Assembly: GCA_002794105.1 (NCBI GenBank)
Contig: PHFL01000026.1
Span: 32,478-96,477, forward strand
DNA from: Candidatus Thermochlorobacter aerophilus
GTDB lineage: Bacteria; Bacteroidota; Chlorobiia; Chlorobiales; Thermochlorobacteraceae
Reading direction: 5' to 3'
Length of the DNA: 64,000 nt
Below are positions 26,501 through 36,700 of this stretch, in pieces (positions within the stretch are counted from its first letter, which is position 1; each line of letters starts with the position of its first letter). A model generated the notes under the pieces. The model searched no databases, was not told the DNA's origin, and saw nothing but the letters and a program-made list of their open reading frames with translations. The position numbers and the translations under genes are program-made.

Positions 26501-28843
26501 ATGGGCGGTCTCCAAAGCAAGTATCGTGAGCTCAAAGCGTTTTTCAAAACACATGTACTTGGTAAAATCTGGTTTGTTGGTCTGCTTATTACGCCGCTCA
26601 TCGTGTTTTTCTCGCTTCTTCTCTCAAGTTTAGATGTTTTGAACAATCTCGAGCTCAAGATCTTAGATACCAAATTCAATGCCCGTCCGTTGGATACGAC
26701 CCTTAAACGCACATCTCAGGTGGTGCTGATTGGCATTACAGACCAAGCTCAGCAAGCCATACAGTCCTTTCCATGGCCACGGAGTTACCATGCTCGAATT
26801 ATTCGAAATCTTCATCGCGCTGGTGCCAAAGTCATTGCCTTTGACTTGATGTTTGATGAGGTCGATAAGACAGGCGGAGATGCTGCCTTTCGTGAGGCGG
26901 CTGCACTGGCTCAAAATGTTGTTGTTGCTGGTCGCGAACCGACCAGCATGACTGAAAACCGACAAATTGAATACGTCTCACTCAAAAAAGCCGACTACGT
27001 GACCATCTTCGATGGAACTCCGGGCACAGCCGTCGGCAATGTCTATGTGCGCCAGGATAACGACGGGGTATTGCGACGCTATCATCCAGCAAGTGCTAAT
27101 GTAATTGGGCAACAGTTTCTCTCCTTTGCTTACGCTATTTTGAAGGTCTATACAGGTACAGACGATTCCGTACGCAGCGAGGGTGATCATTTTGTCTTTG
27201 CTGGCAAAACTATTCCCAGCTTCGATGGCAAATCCATTCTGCTGAACCCATACGGTCCCAGTCATACCTTCCCTGAAATTTCTGCTGAAAATATCCTCGA
27301 CGACCGTGAGTTTATGACCAAGTTCGAGCATGAGCAGTTTCAGCAGGTTATGAAAGAGACTGGGTTGGATTCACTTTCTCTCATTCGCAATGAAGCCCTA
27401 CGAGACCTGTGGGCAACCGACCTCTTTGATGATCCGCTCAGTGGGATTCAAGACCAAGTAAGAGGCAAAATCTGTATCATTGGTCCTATGTTCCCCGAAG
27501 CAAAGGATGATTTTCCCACATCGATGTGGACAGATGGTCGCCCTGACCAGAATAAGATGTACGGATTAGAAATCCACGCCACTGCTGTACAGAACTTTAT
27601 CGACGGTCGCTTTATCCATTTGGCTAACCCGCTGATGATTATTGTTACTCTGCTTGCTATAAGTTATCTGCTATTTGTTACTACAGTCTCCATTAAGCGG
27701 GTGCGCATACCTAACCAAACTCTGATGCTAATTATTACTACGCTCATTACTTTTGTGGCTATTCTTAGCACCGCTGCATTGTTTGTCTATGTTCTTGGTG
27801 CTGACCCTATCATGTACTTTCTTTCTTACTCTCTTTCTGCACAAGTTCTATCTATAGTTAGTGCACTTGCCGTCTCTTTGCTTATTGCCTTTGGCTTTAA
27901 GCAATCAGGTTCCATGCAGGAGTTTAGTGCAGAAGTGCTCTCTATTCTGCTTACTGCTGGCGTTATGATTATTTCATATCAATACTCTTTGAAGCGTTTT
28001 ATCGAAGAGAGCGAGCTGGTCTATGTTATCCCATTTGCAAGCACTATCACACTATCCTACATTGCCAGCATTTTCTACCAGTATTTTACTGAATCTCGCC
28101 AAAAGAAACTTATCAAGAGTTTCTTCAACGCCTATGTACCACCAGCATTGGTTGACCAAATGATTGCCAACCCTGATTCTTTCAAACTCGGTGGAGAGCG
28201 ACGCGAGCTTACTATGTTCTTTAGCGACATTAAGGGCTTTACTAGCATTTCTGAAAGTTACAAAGACAATCCAGAAAAGCTGGTAGAGCTGCTTAACGAA
28301 TACCTTGGTGCTATGACTGACATTATTTTCAAATATGGCGGGACGCTTGACAAATACATTGGTGATGCGGTTGTTGCTTTCTGGAATGCCCCTATTCCCG
28401 TCAAAGACCATGCCAAGCAAGCTTGTTGGGCAGCACTGGAGATGCAAGAGACTTTAGCTCGACTTCGTGAAAAGTGGAAAGCCGAAGGCAAGCCACCGAT
28501 TTACTCACGCATGGGGATTAACACCGGCACGGTAATTGTCGGCAACATGGGCTCGTCATCACGTTTTGCTTACACTGCTATGGGTGATGCTATGAACCTT
28601 GCCTCTCGCCTTGAGGCAGCAAACAAAGCTTTCGGCACTTCAATTATGATTTCGCAGTTTACATACGAGCAGGTCAAAGACTATTGCCTCTGTCGCGAAT
28701 TGGCAACTATTACTGTGCAAGGCAAGACTGAACCTATCAAGGTCTATGAACTGGTCGGACGCAAAGAGCCGGGCAAAGTCTATGAAGAGCTACCGCCTGC
28801 TGAAACTGCTTCAAAAGGCGTGCTGGCTATTACTAAAGACTAA
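26501..28843 (+). CDS. CHASE2-domain adenylate/guanylate cyclase (class III)
   Basis: A 780-residue membrane cyclase. A first membrane helix (about 22-45) leads to a periplasmic CHASE2 sensor domain (about 60-375, including FPWPRSYHARIIRNLHRAG and VIAFDLMFDE), then three to four helices (about 375-530) and the cyclase domain (about 565-745). The metal-binding aspartates are in MFFSDIKGFTSI and LDKYIGDAVVAFW. The lysine in LDKY and the D in AMGDAMNLASRLE suggest ATP rather than GTP as substrate. It would sense an unknown external signal and make cAMP. There are no adjacent cAMP-binding regulators. Confidence 0.92.
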   Translation: MGGLQSKYRELKAFFKTHVLGKIWFVGLLITPLIVFFSLLLSSLDVLNNLELKILDTKFNARPLDTTLKRTSQVVLIGITDQAQQAIQSFPWPRSYHARIIRNLHRAGAKVIAFDLMFDEVDKTGGDAAFREAAALAQNVVVAGREPTSMTENRQIEYVSLKKADYVTIFDGTPGTAVGNVYVRQDNDGVLRRYHPASANVIGQQFLSFAYAILKVYTGTDDSVRSEGDHFVFAGKTIPSFDGKSILLNPYGPSHTFPEISAENILDDREFMTKFEHEQFQQVMKETGLDSLSLIRNEALRDLWATDLFDDPLSGIQDQVRGKICIIGPMFPEAKDDFPTSMWTDGRPDQNKMYGLEIHATAVQNFIDGRFIHLANPLMIIVTLLAISYLLFVTTVSIKRVRIPNQTLMLIITTLITFVAILSTAALFVYVLGADPIMYFLSYSLSAQVLSIVSALAVSLLIAFGFKQSGSMQEFSAEVLSILLTAGVMIISYQYSLKRFIEESELVYVIPFASTITLSYIASIFYQYFTESRQKKLIKSFFNAYVPPALVDQMIANPDSFKLGGERRELTMFFSDIKGFTSISESYKDNPEKLVELLNEYLGAMTDIIFKYGGTLDKYIGDAVVAFWNAPIPVKDHAKQACWAALEMQETLARLREKWKAEGKPPIYSRMGINTGTVIVGNMGSSSRFAYTAMGDAMNLASRLEAANKAFGTSIMISQFTYEQVKDYCLCRELATITVQGKTEPIKVYELVGRKEPGKVYEELPPAETASKGVLAITKD

Positions 28844-28880
28844 TTTTCATGTTTTTTTGACTCTAAGCCTTGTTTAGATT

Positions 28881-29489
28881 ATGGAACGTCGACACCCTGA
28901 CTATCATCTTACGCCCGATATTTTGCTCTACGGTTACTCCACTGGCATTTTTCCCATGGCTGACGCCATCACTGGCGAAGTGCAGTGGTATTTGCCCAAA
29001 ATGCGCGCCATTATCCCGATTGAGACCTTTAAGCCGCCACGCTCTTTACGCCAGATTATCAAGAAAGGCATTTTTGAAGTCCGTATCAATACGGCTTTTG
29101 AAGAAGTCATGCGCCAGTGCGCTACCGACCGTGGCGATGGACTTGGAACATGGATTTCCGAAGAAATGATTAGGGCTTACACAGAACTGCATCACTTGGG
29201 CTATGCGCACAGCGTTGAAACCTACAAAGATGGCGTACTGGTTGGCGGGCTATACGGCGTGGCATTAGGTTCAGCATTTTTTGGCGAATCAATGTTCTAC
29301 CGTGTCTCCAACGCCTCAAAAGTTGCGTTTGCCGCCCTCATGGAGCGCCTGCGAGAGCGACACTTTACCCTGCTTGACTCGCAATTTATGAATGATAACG
29401 TCCGCCGCTTCGGCGCGATTGAAATTCCACATCATGTCTATATGGAGCGCCTGAAAACTGCTTTGCTGACACCTGCCTCATTTGTGTAA
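28881..29489 (+). CDS. aat: Leucyl/phenylalanyl-tRNA-protein transferase
   Basis: A 202-residue enzyme that attaches Leu or Phe to proteins with N-terminal Lys or Arg, marking them for ClpAP degradation (bacterial N-degron pathway). The hallmark runs are YSTGIFPMAD, WYLPKMRAIIPI, WISEEMIRAYTELHHLGYAHSVE and GGLYGVALGSAFFGESMF, all visible in order. It begins 37 bp after the cyclase gene and may be co-transcribed. The family usually measures 200-240 residues, so this one is full length. Confidence 0.95.
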   Translation: MERRHPDYHLTPDILLYGYSTGIFPMADAITGEVQWYLPKMRAIIPIETFKPPRSLRQIIKKGIFEVRINTAFEEVMRQCATDRGDGLGTWISEEMIRAYTELHHLGYAHSVETYKDGVLVGGLYGVALGSAFFGESMFYRVSNASKVAFAALMERLRERHFTLLDSQFMNDNVRRFGAIEIPHHVYMERLKTALLTPASFV

Positions 29490-29512
29490 CTCCCCGCAAA
29501 CCCAGTGGGCAT

Positions 29513-29863
29513 TTAGCCTTCAACCTTCAGCACTAAGCCCAAAATAAAAGACACTAAGCTAATCAGTGCTGCACCAAAAATTGCTGTAAAAAAGCCCTTG
29601 ACTTCAAACCCGGGAAGTAGCGCCGACGCCAGCAACAACATCAACGCATTGATGACCAATAAAAACAAACCCAGCGTTGCCACAATCAGCGGGAGCGATA
29701 GTAGCATCAGAATCGGACGCACAAAAGTATTGACCAATCCCAGAACTAACGCCGCCAACAACGCTGACCAGATATTCTCTACGGTAATGTCGGGCACAAA
29801 TGTCGCCGTTGCATAAACCGCCACCGCATTGATGAGCCATGTTAGCAAGATTCGAGTCAACAT
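29513..29863 (-). CDS. Small four-helix membrane protein (phage holin 4_2 / PF04020-like)
   Basis: A 116-residue protein made almost wholly of four hydrophobic helices (LLTWLINAVAVYATATFVP, ALLAALVLGLVNTFVRPILM, VATLGLFLLVINALMLLLAS, FTAIFGAALISLVSFILG). The segment LGLVNTFVRPIL is typical of PF04020 membrane proteins, sometimes labelled phage holin, but these are widespread chromosomal genes and no holin function should be assumed. It lies 22 bp from the next minus-strand gene and converges on aat. Confidence 0.85.
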   Translation of the reverse strand: MLTRILLTWLINAVAVYATATFVPDITVENIWSALLAALVLGLVNTFVRPILMLLSLPLIVATLGLFLLVINALMLLLASALLPGFEVKGFFTAIFGAALISLVSFILGLVLKVEG

Positions 29864-29884
29864 TTGTCGTGCTCCTCTTGGGGA

Positions 29885-30760
29885 TTAGTTTTCTTCAAGG
29901 AAGGGATATTCGGTCGCCAGTTCTTCGCCAGTGATGGCGTCAATGTAGATGCGCGCAATTGGCTTTTTGTATTTGATGTCAATTTCAACTTCATATGCCA
30001 AGTGCACCTTAGCGCGCTTCAGAGAGAGTTCTGTTTCTCCATTCTCGAGCGTCTGGACGAGGATTTCCTTATCTTCATACACGCAGAGCAATGCGGGCTT
30101 AATGACATCAATGCGGTCAATTTCATACTGAACATGTTTTTCATCAACGGTGAATCTTAGTTTTTTGCCCAGTAGCATCTTGTAGATTTTGTCGATAGGG
30201 ACTTTGGCTTTTTGTGGCAATCCAGCAAGCACGCGTGTAGCGGTGCATGCAAGCACGGCAATTTCACCTTTGCGGTTGATGACGAACTCCAATTGCCCAC
30301 GTGTGTTGCCGCCTGCTCGCATCTTACCATATGTTGCACGCTCAAACTTTACGACGATAGCATTTTCGACTTCGCGCATGGACACCAAGACAATTTCTCG
30401 CACCGTGGTATTGAGCAGCACGCTGTTTTCATCAATAAACTCTCTCAATGCCTTGAGAATGGCGGCAGTGGTATCGGCTTCGCTCAGATGTTTTTCCAGC
30501 GGCAGTCTGATGGCTTGCGCTGCATAGGCTAACTGTCCAATGGTGCAACCGACCGAATCAATTCTTTCTCGCAAGTAGTTGAACCGATACTTTTTTTTGA
30601 ACGCCTCATAATTTTTGAGAAATGTGCGAAAGGCGGCCTTGTCGTAGGAGAGCACCAAGGGATAGGGTTGCTGTTGTCCCAGTCCCGTTGTGGGGAGCAT
30701 CGTGCACAGATACAGCAAGCATGCGCCAACACACTTTGCCATCAGTGAGATTTTGCGCAT
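29885..30760 (-). CDS. Exported protein of unknown function with PepSY-like C-terminus
   Basis: I do not recognise this family. A 291-residue protein with a signal peptide (hydrophobic run CVGACLLYLCTMLPTTGL), a helical N-terminal half, and a C-terminal part (AYEVEIDIKYKKPIARIYIDAITGEEL) that resembles the last strand-turn of a PepSY domain. It ends in polar ELATEYPFLEEN. It starts 9 bp after the purQ stop, so it is the next gene in the purSQ operon but is not obviously linked to purine synthesis. It would be secreted to the periplasm. Confidence 0.65.
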   Translation of the reverse strand: MRKISLMAKCVGACLLYLCTMLPTTGLGQQQPYPLVLSYDKAAFRTFLKNYEAFKKKYRFNYLRERIDSVGCTIGQLAYAAQAIRLPLEKHLSEADTTAAILKALREFIDENSVLLNTTVREIVLVSMREVENAIVVKFERATYGKMRAGGNTRGQLEFVINRKGEIAVLACTATRVLAGLPQKAKVPIDKIYKMLLGKKLRFTVDEKHVQYEIDRIDVIKPALLCVYEDKEILVQTLENGETELSLKRAKVHLAYEVEIDIKYKKPIARIYIDAITGEELATEYPFLEEN

Positions 30761-30768
30761 AGAGGCAT

Positions 30769-31479
30769 CTACATCGCTTGAAGTGTTGCTCGTTGCACCA
30801 GCGATTCAAACAGTCGGCGTCCGTCTGTGGAACCAAGCAAGGCCTCAGCGGCGCGTTCAGGATGCGGCATCATGCCCAAGACATTTTTTTCTTTGTTCGT
30901 AATGCCAGCAATGTTGCGCATGGAGCCGTTTGGGTTGGCGGCGTCAGTGATTTCACCTTTTGCATCACAATACTTGAAGATGACTTGTCCATTGTCCTCC
31001 ATTTCATCGAGCAATTCGGGCGGTGCAAAGTAATTGCCCTCTCCGTGTGCAATCGGGATTCGCAAAATTTCGCCTTCGTGATATTCGCTTGTAAAAATGG
31101 TATCGGTTCGCAGCACTTTGAGTGTGACCATTTTGCACACAAAACGCCGATGCTGATTTCGCAGCAGTGCGCCGGGCAATAACCCTGCCTCACACAGAAT
31201 TTGAAAACCATTGCAAATACCTAAGACGGGCTTGCCCATTTTGGCATGCCGAATGACTTCTTGCATGATAGGCGAAAAGCGTGCGATGGCGCCGGCACGC
31301 AGGTAGTCGCCGAAGGAAAAGCCACCGGGCAAGATGATGACATCACTGTCTTCAAGGTCTGCCTGTTTGTGCCAGAGCAATTTTGCTTCTGCATTTGGAA
31401 GCGATTGGCAGACTGTCAGCGCATCGTGGTCGCAGTTGGAGCCCGGAAACACCACGATGCCGAACCGAAGTTTTGTCAT
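30769..31479 (-). CDS. purQ: Phosphoribosylformylglycinamidine synthase subunit PurQ
   Basis: A 236-residue glutaminase subunit of FGAM synthase, which makes FGAM from FGAR, glutamine and ATP in purine synthesis. [10 protein letters not shown] opens the class I amidotransferase fold, the nucleophile cysteine is in [11 protein letters not shown], and the triad histidine and glutamate in GMMPHPERA. It follows purS by 18 bp, so both small subunits are made together; the large subunit purL is not in the window. Confidence 0.97.
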   Translation of the reverse strand: MTKLRFGIVVFPGSNCDHDALTVCQSLPNAEAKLLWHKQADLEDSDVIILPGGFSFGDYLRAGAIARFSPIMQEVIRHAKMGKPVLGICNGFQILCEAGLLPGALLRNQHRRFVCKMVTLKVLRTDTIFTSEYHEGEILRIPIAHGEGNYFAPPELLDEMEDNGQVIFKYCDAKGEITDAANPNGSMRNIAGITNKEKNVLGMMPHPERAAEALLGSTDGRRLFESLVQRATLQAM

Positions 31480-31497
31480 AAAGTAGCAGTTGTGCGT

Positions 31498-31767
31498 CTA
31501 TGAGCGATGAACATCGGAGAGCTCCTCGACTTCAATATGAAAATCTTCCATCACGGGATTTGCCAACAATTTCTTGCACGCCGATTCGGTTACAGCAGTT
31601 GCGGCTTCAAGTGTGTCGGCTTCAATCTCCAGCTCGATATACTTGCCGATGCGCGCCGATTTTACCCCTGTGTAAGATAAACTCTGGAGCGCATGCAAGA
31701 CGGCTTTGCCTTGCACATCAAGAATGGATTTACGAAGTGTAACGAGCACTTTGGCTTTGAAGAGCAT
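31498..31767 (-). CDS. purS: Phosphoribosylformylglycinamidine synthase subunit PurS
   Basis: An 89-residue protein with the PurS fold: KVLVTLRKSILDVQGKAVL, then GYTGVKSARIGKYIELEI, then the helix AVTESACKKLLANPVMEDF. PurS bridges PurQ and PurL in the FGAM synthase complex and is essential for ammonia channelling. It is co-directional with purQ (18 bp) and lies 13 bp after the lipoprotein gene. Confidence 0.93.
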   Translation of the reverse strand: MLFKAKVLVTLRKSILDVQGKAVLHALQSLSYTGVKSARIGKYIELEIEADTLEAATAVTESACKKLLANPVMEDFHIEVEELSDVHRS

Positions 31768-31780
31768 AGAACAGTTAGGG

Positions 31781-32239
31781 CTATTTTTTTCTTTGACACA
31801 TTCCTTCCACTTGGTGGAACCTATCGTGCAACGCGGTCAGCGCCGCTTTTACTTCTTGGTCTGACGCATTTTTTGCAATCATCTCTGCCAGTGCTTGAGA
31901 CTCCTTGACCAGCGAATCCATCACCGCTTTGAACTCGGGCTTGGTGGTGTAGTTTTCAGGCACAGCCGATGCCGCCCAGTCTTTTGCTCGTGCCGCCAGT
32001 TCATTTGCACGCTGGCGAATCGGCTTGAAGTCTCCATCTTCTAACGGGTGATAAGTCTCTGCCATCACGGCGTGAAAGTCATCCAATTCTTTCCATGTTT
32101 TTAGGGTCGATGAAACAGTCTTTGCATCAGATGCTGTGGTGGCTGGCGTCTCTGTTTGAGCAGTTTTGTTATCGGCTTTAGGCTGGGCGCATGCCATTAG
32201 CCAGAGCATGGAAAAGAGCACGATAGATGTTCGATGCAT
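31781..32239 (-). CDS. Small lipoprotein of unknown function
   Basis: A 152-residue protein with a lipoprotein signal (MHRTSIVLFSMLWLMAC, lipobox LMAC) then an Ala/Thr/Lys-rich stretch and a helical domain containing LDDFHAVMAETYHPLEDGD and AALTALHDRFHQVEG. The paired histidines in HAVMAETYH and HDRFHQVEG could bind a metal or haem. No family is recognised. It lies between pssA (5 bp) and purS (13 bp), so it is in the same operon. Confidence 0.7.
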   Translation of the reverse strand: MHRTSIVLFSMLWLMACAQPKADNKTAQTETPATTASDAKTVSSTLKTWKELDDFHAVMAETYHPLEDGDFKPIRQRANELAARAKDWAASAVPENYTTKPEFKAVMDSLVKESQALAEMIAKNASDQEVKAALTALHDRFHQVEGMCQRKK

Positions 32240-32244
32240 GGCGA

Positions 32245-33120
32245 TTAAGATGGTTGTTTTTTGGAAAAGTCACTGTTTGTCAGTGAGTTTGGTTCGGTAA
32301 TTTTTTCAGTCGGCATTTCTTCAAAGAAGAAATCGTAGAGTGAGCGTGCGATGCCTGCCAAAATGTAGCACAGCATGACCACAAGGAGCCCTTTGGCTTG
32401 AAATGACAGAATGATGACGCTTGCAATAATGAGCAATGAAAATTTGAGCGGTCGTTTTCGGAATTCTTCTTGTGTGGGCTTAGGCAGTTTTTCGTAGCGC
32501 ACTTTGCTTATCATGAGCAGTGGCAACACGAGTGATAGGGCAATCAGCACCCAGACTTTTTGCTCATCGGTCAGGATGTTTTCGCTCGAGAACCACACGG
32601 CACAGGCTGCGACAGTCATGGCTTGTGAGGGTGTTGGCAGTCCTGAAAAGTAATCCTTGTAGCCCGTAAATTGCGAGTTAAATCGAGCCAAGCGCAGTCC
32701 GCTGCCAATCATGAGCATGGCGCTAAGCAGCAGTCCTACCAGCCCCAATACTTCCAGTCCTGACTTGTAGGCTAAAAATGCTGGTGCGGCGCCAAACGAG
32801 ACCAAGTCGGAGAGTGAATCGAGTTCTAAGCCGAAGTTAGATGATGAATTGGTTAGCCGAGCGATGAAGCCATCAATGGTATCGAAGAGCGCGGCGAAAA
32901 TAATGAACCAGCCTGACGCCACAAGGTCGCCGCTACTTGCGGTGACAATAGAGGCATAGCCACAGACCATGTTCATCACTGTGAAAGTCGATGGCACAGC
33001 GGCGCGTGAGACATGCGGCATCTGCATCCGCTTCATCTTGAAACGCCGCCGTGAGCGTGGCTTTTTATACTTCTCAAGCCCCTGCGCGCTGGCAGATAAC
33101 CAATCCTTTAAGTCCTGCAC
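32245..33120 (-). CDS. pssA: CDP-diacylglycerol-serine O-phosphatidyltransferase
   Basis: A 291-residue membrane enzyme that makes phosphatidylserine, the precursor of phosphatidylethanolamine. The CDP-alcohol phosphotransferase signature D-G-x2-A-R-x8-G-x3-D-x3-D is present as DGFIARLTNSSSNFGLELD followed by SLSD. Six to eight hydrophobic helices follow. The chosen start is a GTG at 33120; the basic leader KKPRSRRRFKMKRMQMP may be translated from an internal ATG (33036), so the first 28 residues are doubtful. The last residues are a polar tail. It heads the pssA-lipoprotein-purS-purQ run; the decarboxylase psd is not adjacent. Confidence 0.9.
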   Translation of the reverse strand: MQDLKDWLSASAQGLEKYKKPRSRRRFKMKRMQMPHVSRAAVPSTFTVMNMVCGYASIVTASSGDLVASGWFIIFAALFDTIDGFIARLTNSSSNFGLELDSLSDLVSFGAAPAFLAYKSGLEVLGLVGLLLSAMLMIGSGLRLARFNSQFTGYKDYFSGLPTPSQAMTVAACAVWFSSENILTDEQKVWVLIALSLVLPLLMISKVRYEKLPKPTQEEFRKRPLKFSLLIIASVIILSFQAKGLLVVMLCYILAGIARSLYDFFFEEMPTEKITEPNSLTNSDFSKKQPS

Positions 33121-33254
33121 CTGTCAAATTTTCTTTTCTCAAAATCCGTCTCTCAAAGATAGAGATTTTCTGGCAAAACAGGGGCAGATTTGCACGGCTC
33201 TCTCAGCTCATGCCGTCGGTGTTGCATGCCAGCGTGCATGTGCAGTTGTTTCTT

Positions 33255-33749
33255 CTACTCCTGCGGCGGACTCTGTGCCAAGGCTTTTTCGATTGCTTGC
33301 TTCATCTCTTCTGACTCGGGGGATACGGCACTTTCAAAGCGTGCAAGGATTGAGCCATCTCTGCCGATTAAAAATTTTTCAAAATTCCATTTTATTCTGC
33401 CCGGCGGATTGGCATTTGCCGTTAGCCATTGATAGAATGGATGAGCATTTGCACCATTTACATCAATCTTATCCATCAGGTCGAACTTTACACCATATCG
33501 GCTTGTGCAGAATTGCAAAATTTCTTCGTTCGTGCCCGGCTCTTGCGCACCAAATTGGTTACATGGAAAGCCCACAACACTCAAGCCTTTAGACGAGTAT
33601 TGCTCATGCAGCGCTTCCAAGCCGCGATACTGGGGTGTATAGCCGCATTTTGACGCTACATTTACCACCAGCATCACTCGCCCCCTGTAGTCAGAGAATT
33701 TTTTGGTCTCACCCGTAATGGTTTTGAAAGTAAAATCAGTCGTTGTCAT
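33255..33749 (-). CDS. Glutathione peroxidase (thioredoxin-type)
   Basis: A 164-residue peroxidase. The peroxidatic cysteine is in NVASKCGYTPQYRGLE, the glutamine in GFPCNQFGAQEPG, and the tryptophan in IKWNFEKFLIGRDG. These Cys-type enzymes reduce hydroperoxides, usually with thioredoxin. A second Cys in GFPCNQFG can resolve. The frame is open from 33761, which would overlap the sensor kinase by 8 bp, but the ATG at 33749 gives the usual start (MTTTDFTFKT). Either way it follows the kinase by a few bases and is probably co-transcribed, hinting that the kinase responds to oxidative stress. Confidence 0.92.
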   Translation of the reverse strand: MTTTDFTFKTITGETKKFSDYRGRVMLVVNVASKCGYTPQYRGLEALHEQYSSKGLSVVGFPCNQFGAQEPGTNEEILQFCTSRYGVKFDLMDKIDVNGANAHPFYQWLTANANPPGRIKWNFEKFLIGRDGSILARFESAVSPESEEMKQAIEKALAQSPPQE

Positions 33750-33753
33750 GTGA

Positions 33754-36700
33754 TTAAGCATTTTGAGTCAGTGTAGTACTCTTAATTTCGGGCACAGATG
33801 CGGCAACTGGTAAATAAATGTGGAAGGTTGTGCCCTTGCCTTTTTCGCTCTCAAGCTCAATAACCCCACAGTGATTCTTAATAATTCCATACGTTACCGA
33901 CAGTCCCAGCCCTGTGCCTTTGCCCACTTCTTTTGTGGTGAAGAAAGGCTCGAACACTTTTGCCTGCATTTCTTTGGGTATGCCGATGCCATTGTCAGAG
34001 ACTTGGATATGCACGTAGGTTTTGTTTGCATCGAGCCCGAGGCGCGAGTAGGTAAGTGGCTCTTGCAGCAATGCAGTTGTAAAAGTGATGCACGACTTAC
34101 CGTTTTCCAATAGATGCGGTTGCGCCGCTTCGCTGGCGTTTAGCGTGAGATTGATGAAGACCTGTTGCAACTGGGTTTCATCAGCATAAATATCCGGCAA
34201 ATCTGGTGCTAAATTTTTTTGAATGACGATGCGCTTGTCAATCGTGTGCTCCAAAATTTCCAGAGCGCTCAGAATTGCTTGATTTACGGATATTTGTTTC
34301 GGTGTAAATTTGCCTTGACGCGCAAATCCTAACAGTTGCTGTGTCAGTGCTGCAGCACGCATGGTAGCAGATTCTATGCGCTCGAGCGGTTTTTGAATAG
34401 CGGCAAGCGAGGCACCGTGCATTTTTGCCAGTTCAAGATTGCCCAAGATTGCTCCAAGTAGGTTGTTAAAGTCATGGGCAATGCCGCCCGTCAGTGTGCC
34501 GATAGCTTCCATTTTTTGCGCCTGAATCAGCTGCGCTTGCAACTTTTCACGCTCGCGCTCGGCACGATATTTTTCTGTATGCTCAACCGCTACGCCTAAT
34601 ACTCCAATAATTTTTTGCTCATCATCATACAGTGGACTCAAGTGATACTCAAAAAACAGTTCATCAAACATTGCATTGTGGCGGACCCTTTCACCCGAGA
34701 GCGCTCGCCCAATGTCTTGCAAAAACACAGTATTCTGCGAAAAGAGCTGATAGACAGATCTTCCTACCAATGACTCTGAGTCGTAGCCCAGTAGCTCCAA
34801 TCCTTTCCCGACAGCAAACGAAAATATGCCCAGCGCATTGAGCGAGAATAGCACCACAGGATTGTTCTGGATGATTTCGCGCAGTTGCTCTTGTGTTTTT
34901 TTCAGTTCCAATTCAGCTTGTCGCCTTTCGGTTACATCTTCCAGCACGCAGAGCAAGCCATTTGGCTTATGCTCATCGGTGTAGAGTTTTGCCATGGAGA
35001 GCAGGACAATGCGTTCTTTGCCGCTATGGTGGCTGAGATAAATCACATCACCTTGCCAGAGTCCCTCCTGCTCCAAGGCTTGCTTTGCGGCTTGACGGCT
35101 TTGCTTGTTTGGATACCTATAGCGCATAACCTCTTCACTGCGCCTACCGAGTATCTCTGCTGCAGATTTACCATGAAAACTTTCAGCGGCAGGGTTGCAA
35201 TATCGAATCTGTCCTTGCGTATCTATGGCGATGACCACCTCTCTCATCTGATGCAAGATGCGAGATTGGAACTGCAACTGTTCTTCCGACGCCTTGCGGT
35301 CTGAAATGTCAATTGATATACAACATGCGCCGATAATTGTCTCGTTGGTGTCACGCACGGGCGCAATGCGGACTTCATACCAGCGGGTCTTTCCGTCTGC
35401 AACGAGTGGCGTTTCGTAATGCACAAACTCGCCTTGAAGAGCGGCATTGAGAGACTGTTTGAGCTTGCTGGACTGCGGCGTCTCTATGCCTAAGATGAAA
35501 TCGCCAATCTGCACTGGTTTGCCACAATAGCCCACTTCACTTTGCATGGCTTGCTGATTGCAGGCACGCACTTGATAGTTGCAATCGAGCAGCACGATTG
35601 CATACGGCACACTGTTGAAGATTGCCTTGAGTTCTGCTTCCGACTGGCGCAGGATTTCTTCGAAGCGCTTCTTTTCACTGACATCTTTGATTGTGCCTGT
35701 GGCTGCTGGTTTGCCCTCGTAGAAAATTTCAGCAATGGTGATGATGACGGCTACACGCTTGCCATTTTTGCACAGTAGTTCAGCATCGTATTCGTCAGTA
35801 ATTTGTTTGCCTTGTCCAAAGGCAGCAAATGTTTCTTCAAATTTTGACCGATATTCTGGCGCAATGATGTCAAAGCATAGCCGACCTGTCAGTTCTTCAA
35901 GTGTGTATCCCAGCATGTTTAGCAGGGCACTATTGGCAAAGACAAACTTTGAGTCTTGAATGAGATAAACTCCATCTTTGCTGCTGCTGACGAGGGCGCG
36001 ATAGCGCTCTTCCGATTGCCTAAGTGCCAGTTCATTGAGTTTGCGCTCGGTTATATCACGTGTGACCCCAACGACTAACCAACAGTTTTGCTCGGCATCA
36101 AAACGCGGGGAGAGCACCGCCGAGAGCCAACGCAAGTGCCCGTCTTTGTGATGAAAGCGATACTCCAGCGCCACTTGCTGACCCTCAAAAATTTTTGCGT
36201 ATGCGCTTTCTATGACCTGCTTCCTATCTTCTTCATGTACGTTGTTCATCCACAGGGACTTATCGCGCATCATCTCTTCGCCAGTAAAGCCGAAGATGCT
36301 ACTGCAAGAAGGGGAAAAAAACTCGTATTGAAAATCTCGGTTGGGATAGACACGAAAGAGATAGACGCCATCTGTGATGTTATCCAAAATTGTTGTGAGC
36401 TTTGCATTCGATTCTTCCATCGCCTTTGTGGCACGCATCACTTCGGTCATGTCTTCCACTTCTGCCACAAAGTAAGCAGGACTACCATCTGCGTTTTTGG
36501 CTAAGCCGACCTGCACGCGTACATGCACGGGCTCGCCATTTTTGCGCAAGTAGCGTTTGTGTAGCGAGTAGGTTTGCACTTCTCCGCTGAGCAGTTTTTC
36601 ATCTTGCTCTGTGGATATAGCCAAGTCGTCTGGATGCGTGATTTCTTGGAAGGTCATTTCCAGAAGTTCATCTGCAGTGTAGCCCAGCATGTTGCAGAAT

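Noticed and set aside
26230..26712. 160-residue minus-strand open frame across tRNA-Val(CAC) and the start of the cyclase gene
   Set aside because: It overlaps a clear tRNA and the opening of a well-supported plus-strand gene, and its sequence has no recognisable domain.
29513..29863. Prophage holin
   Set aside because: The family label holds the word holin, but no phage genes are nearby and such proteins are common chromosomal membrane proteins.
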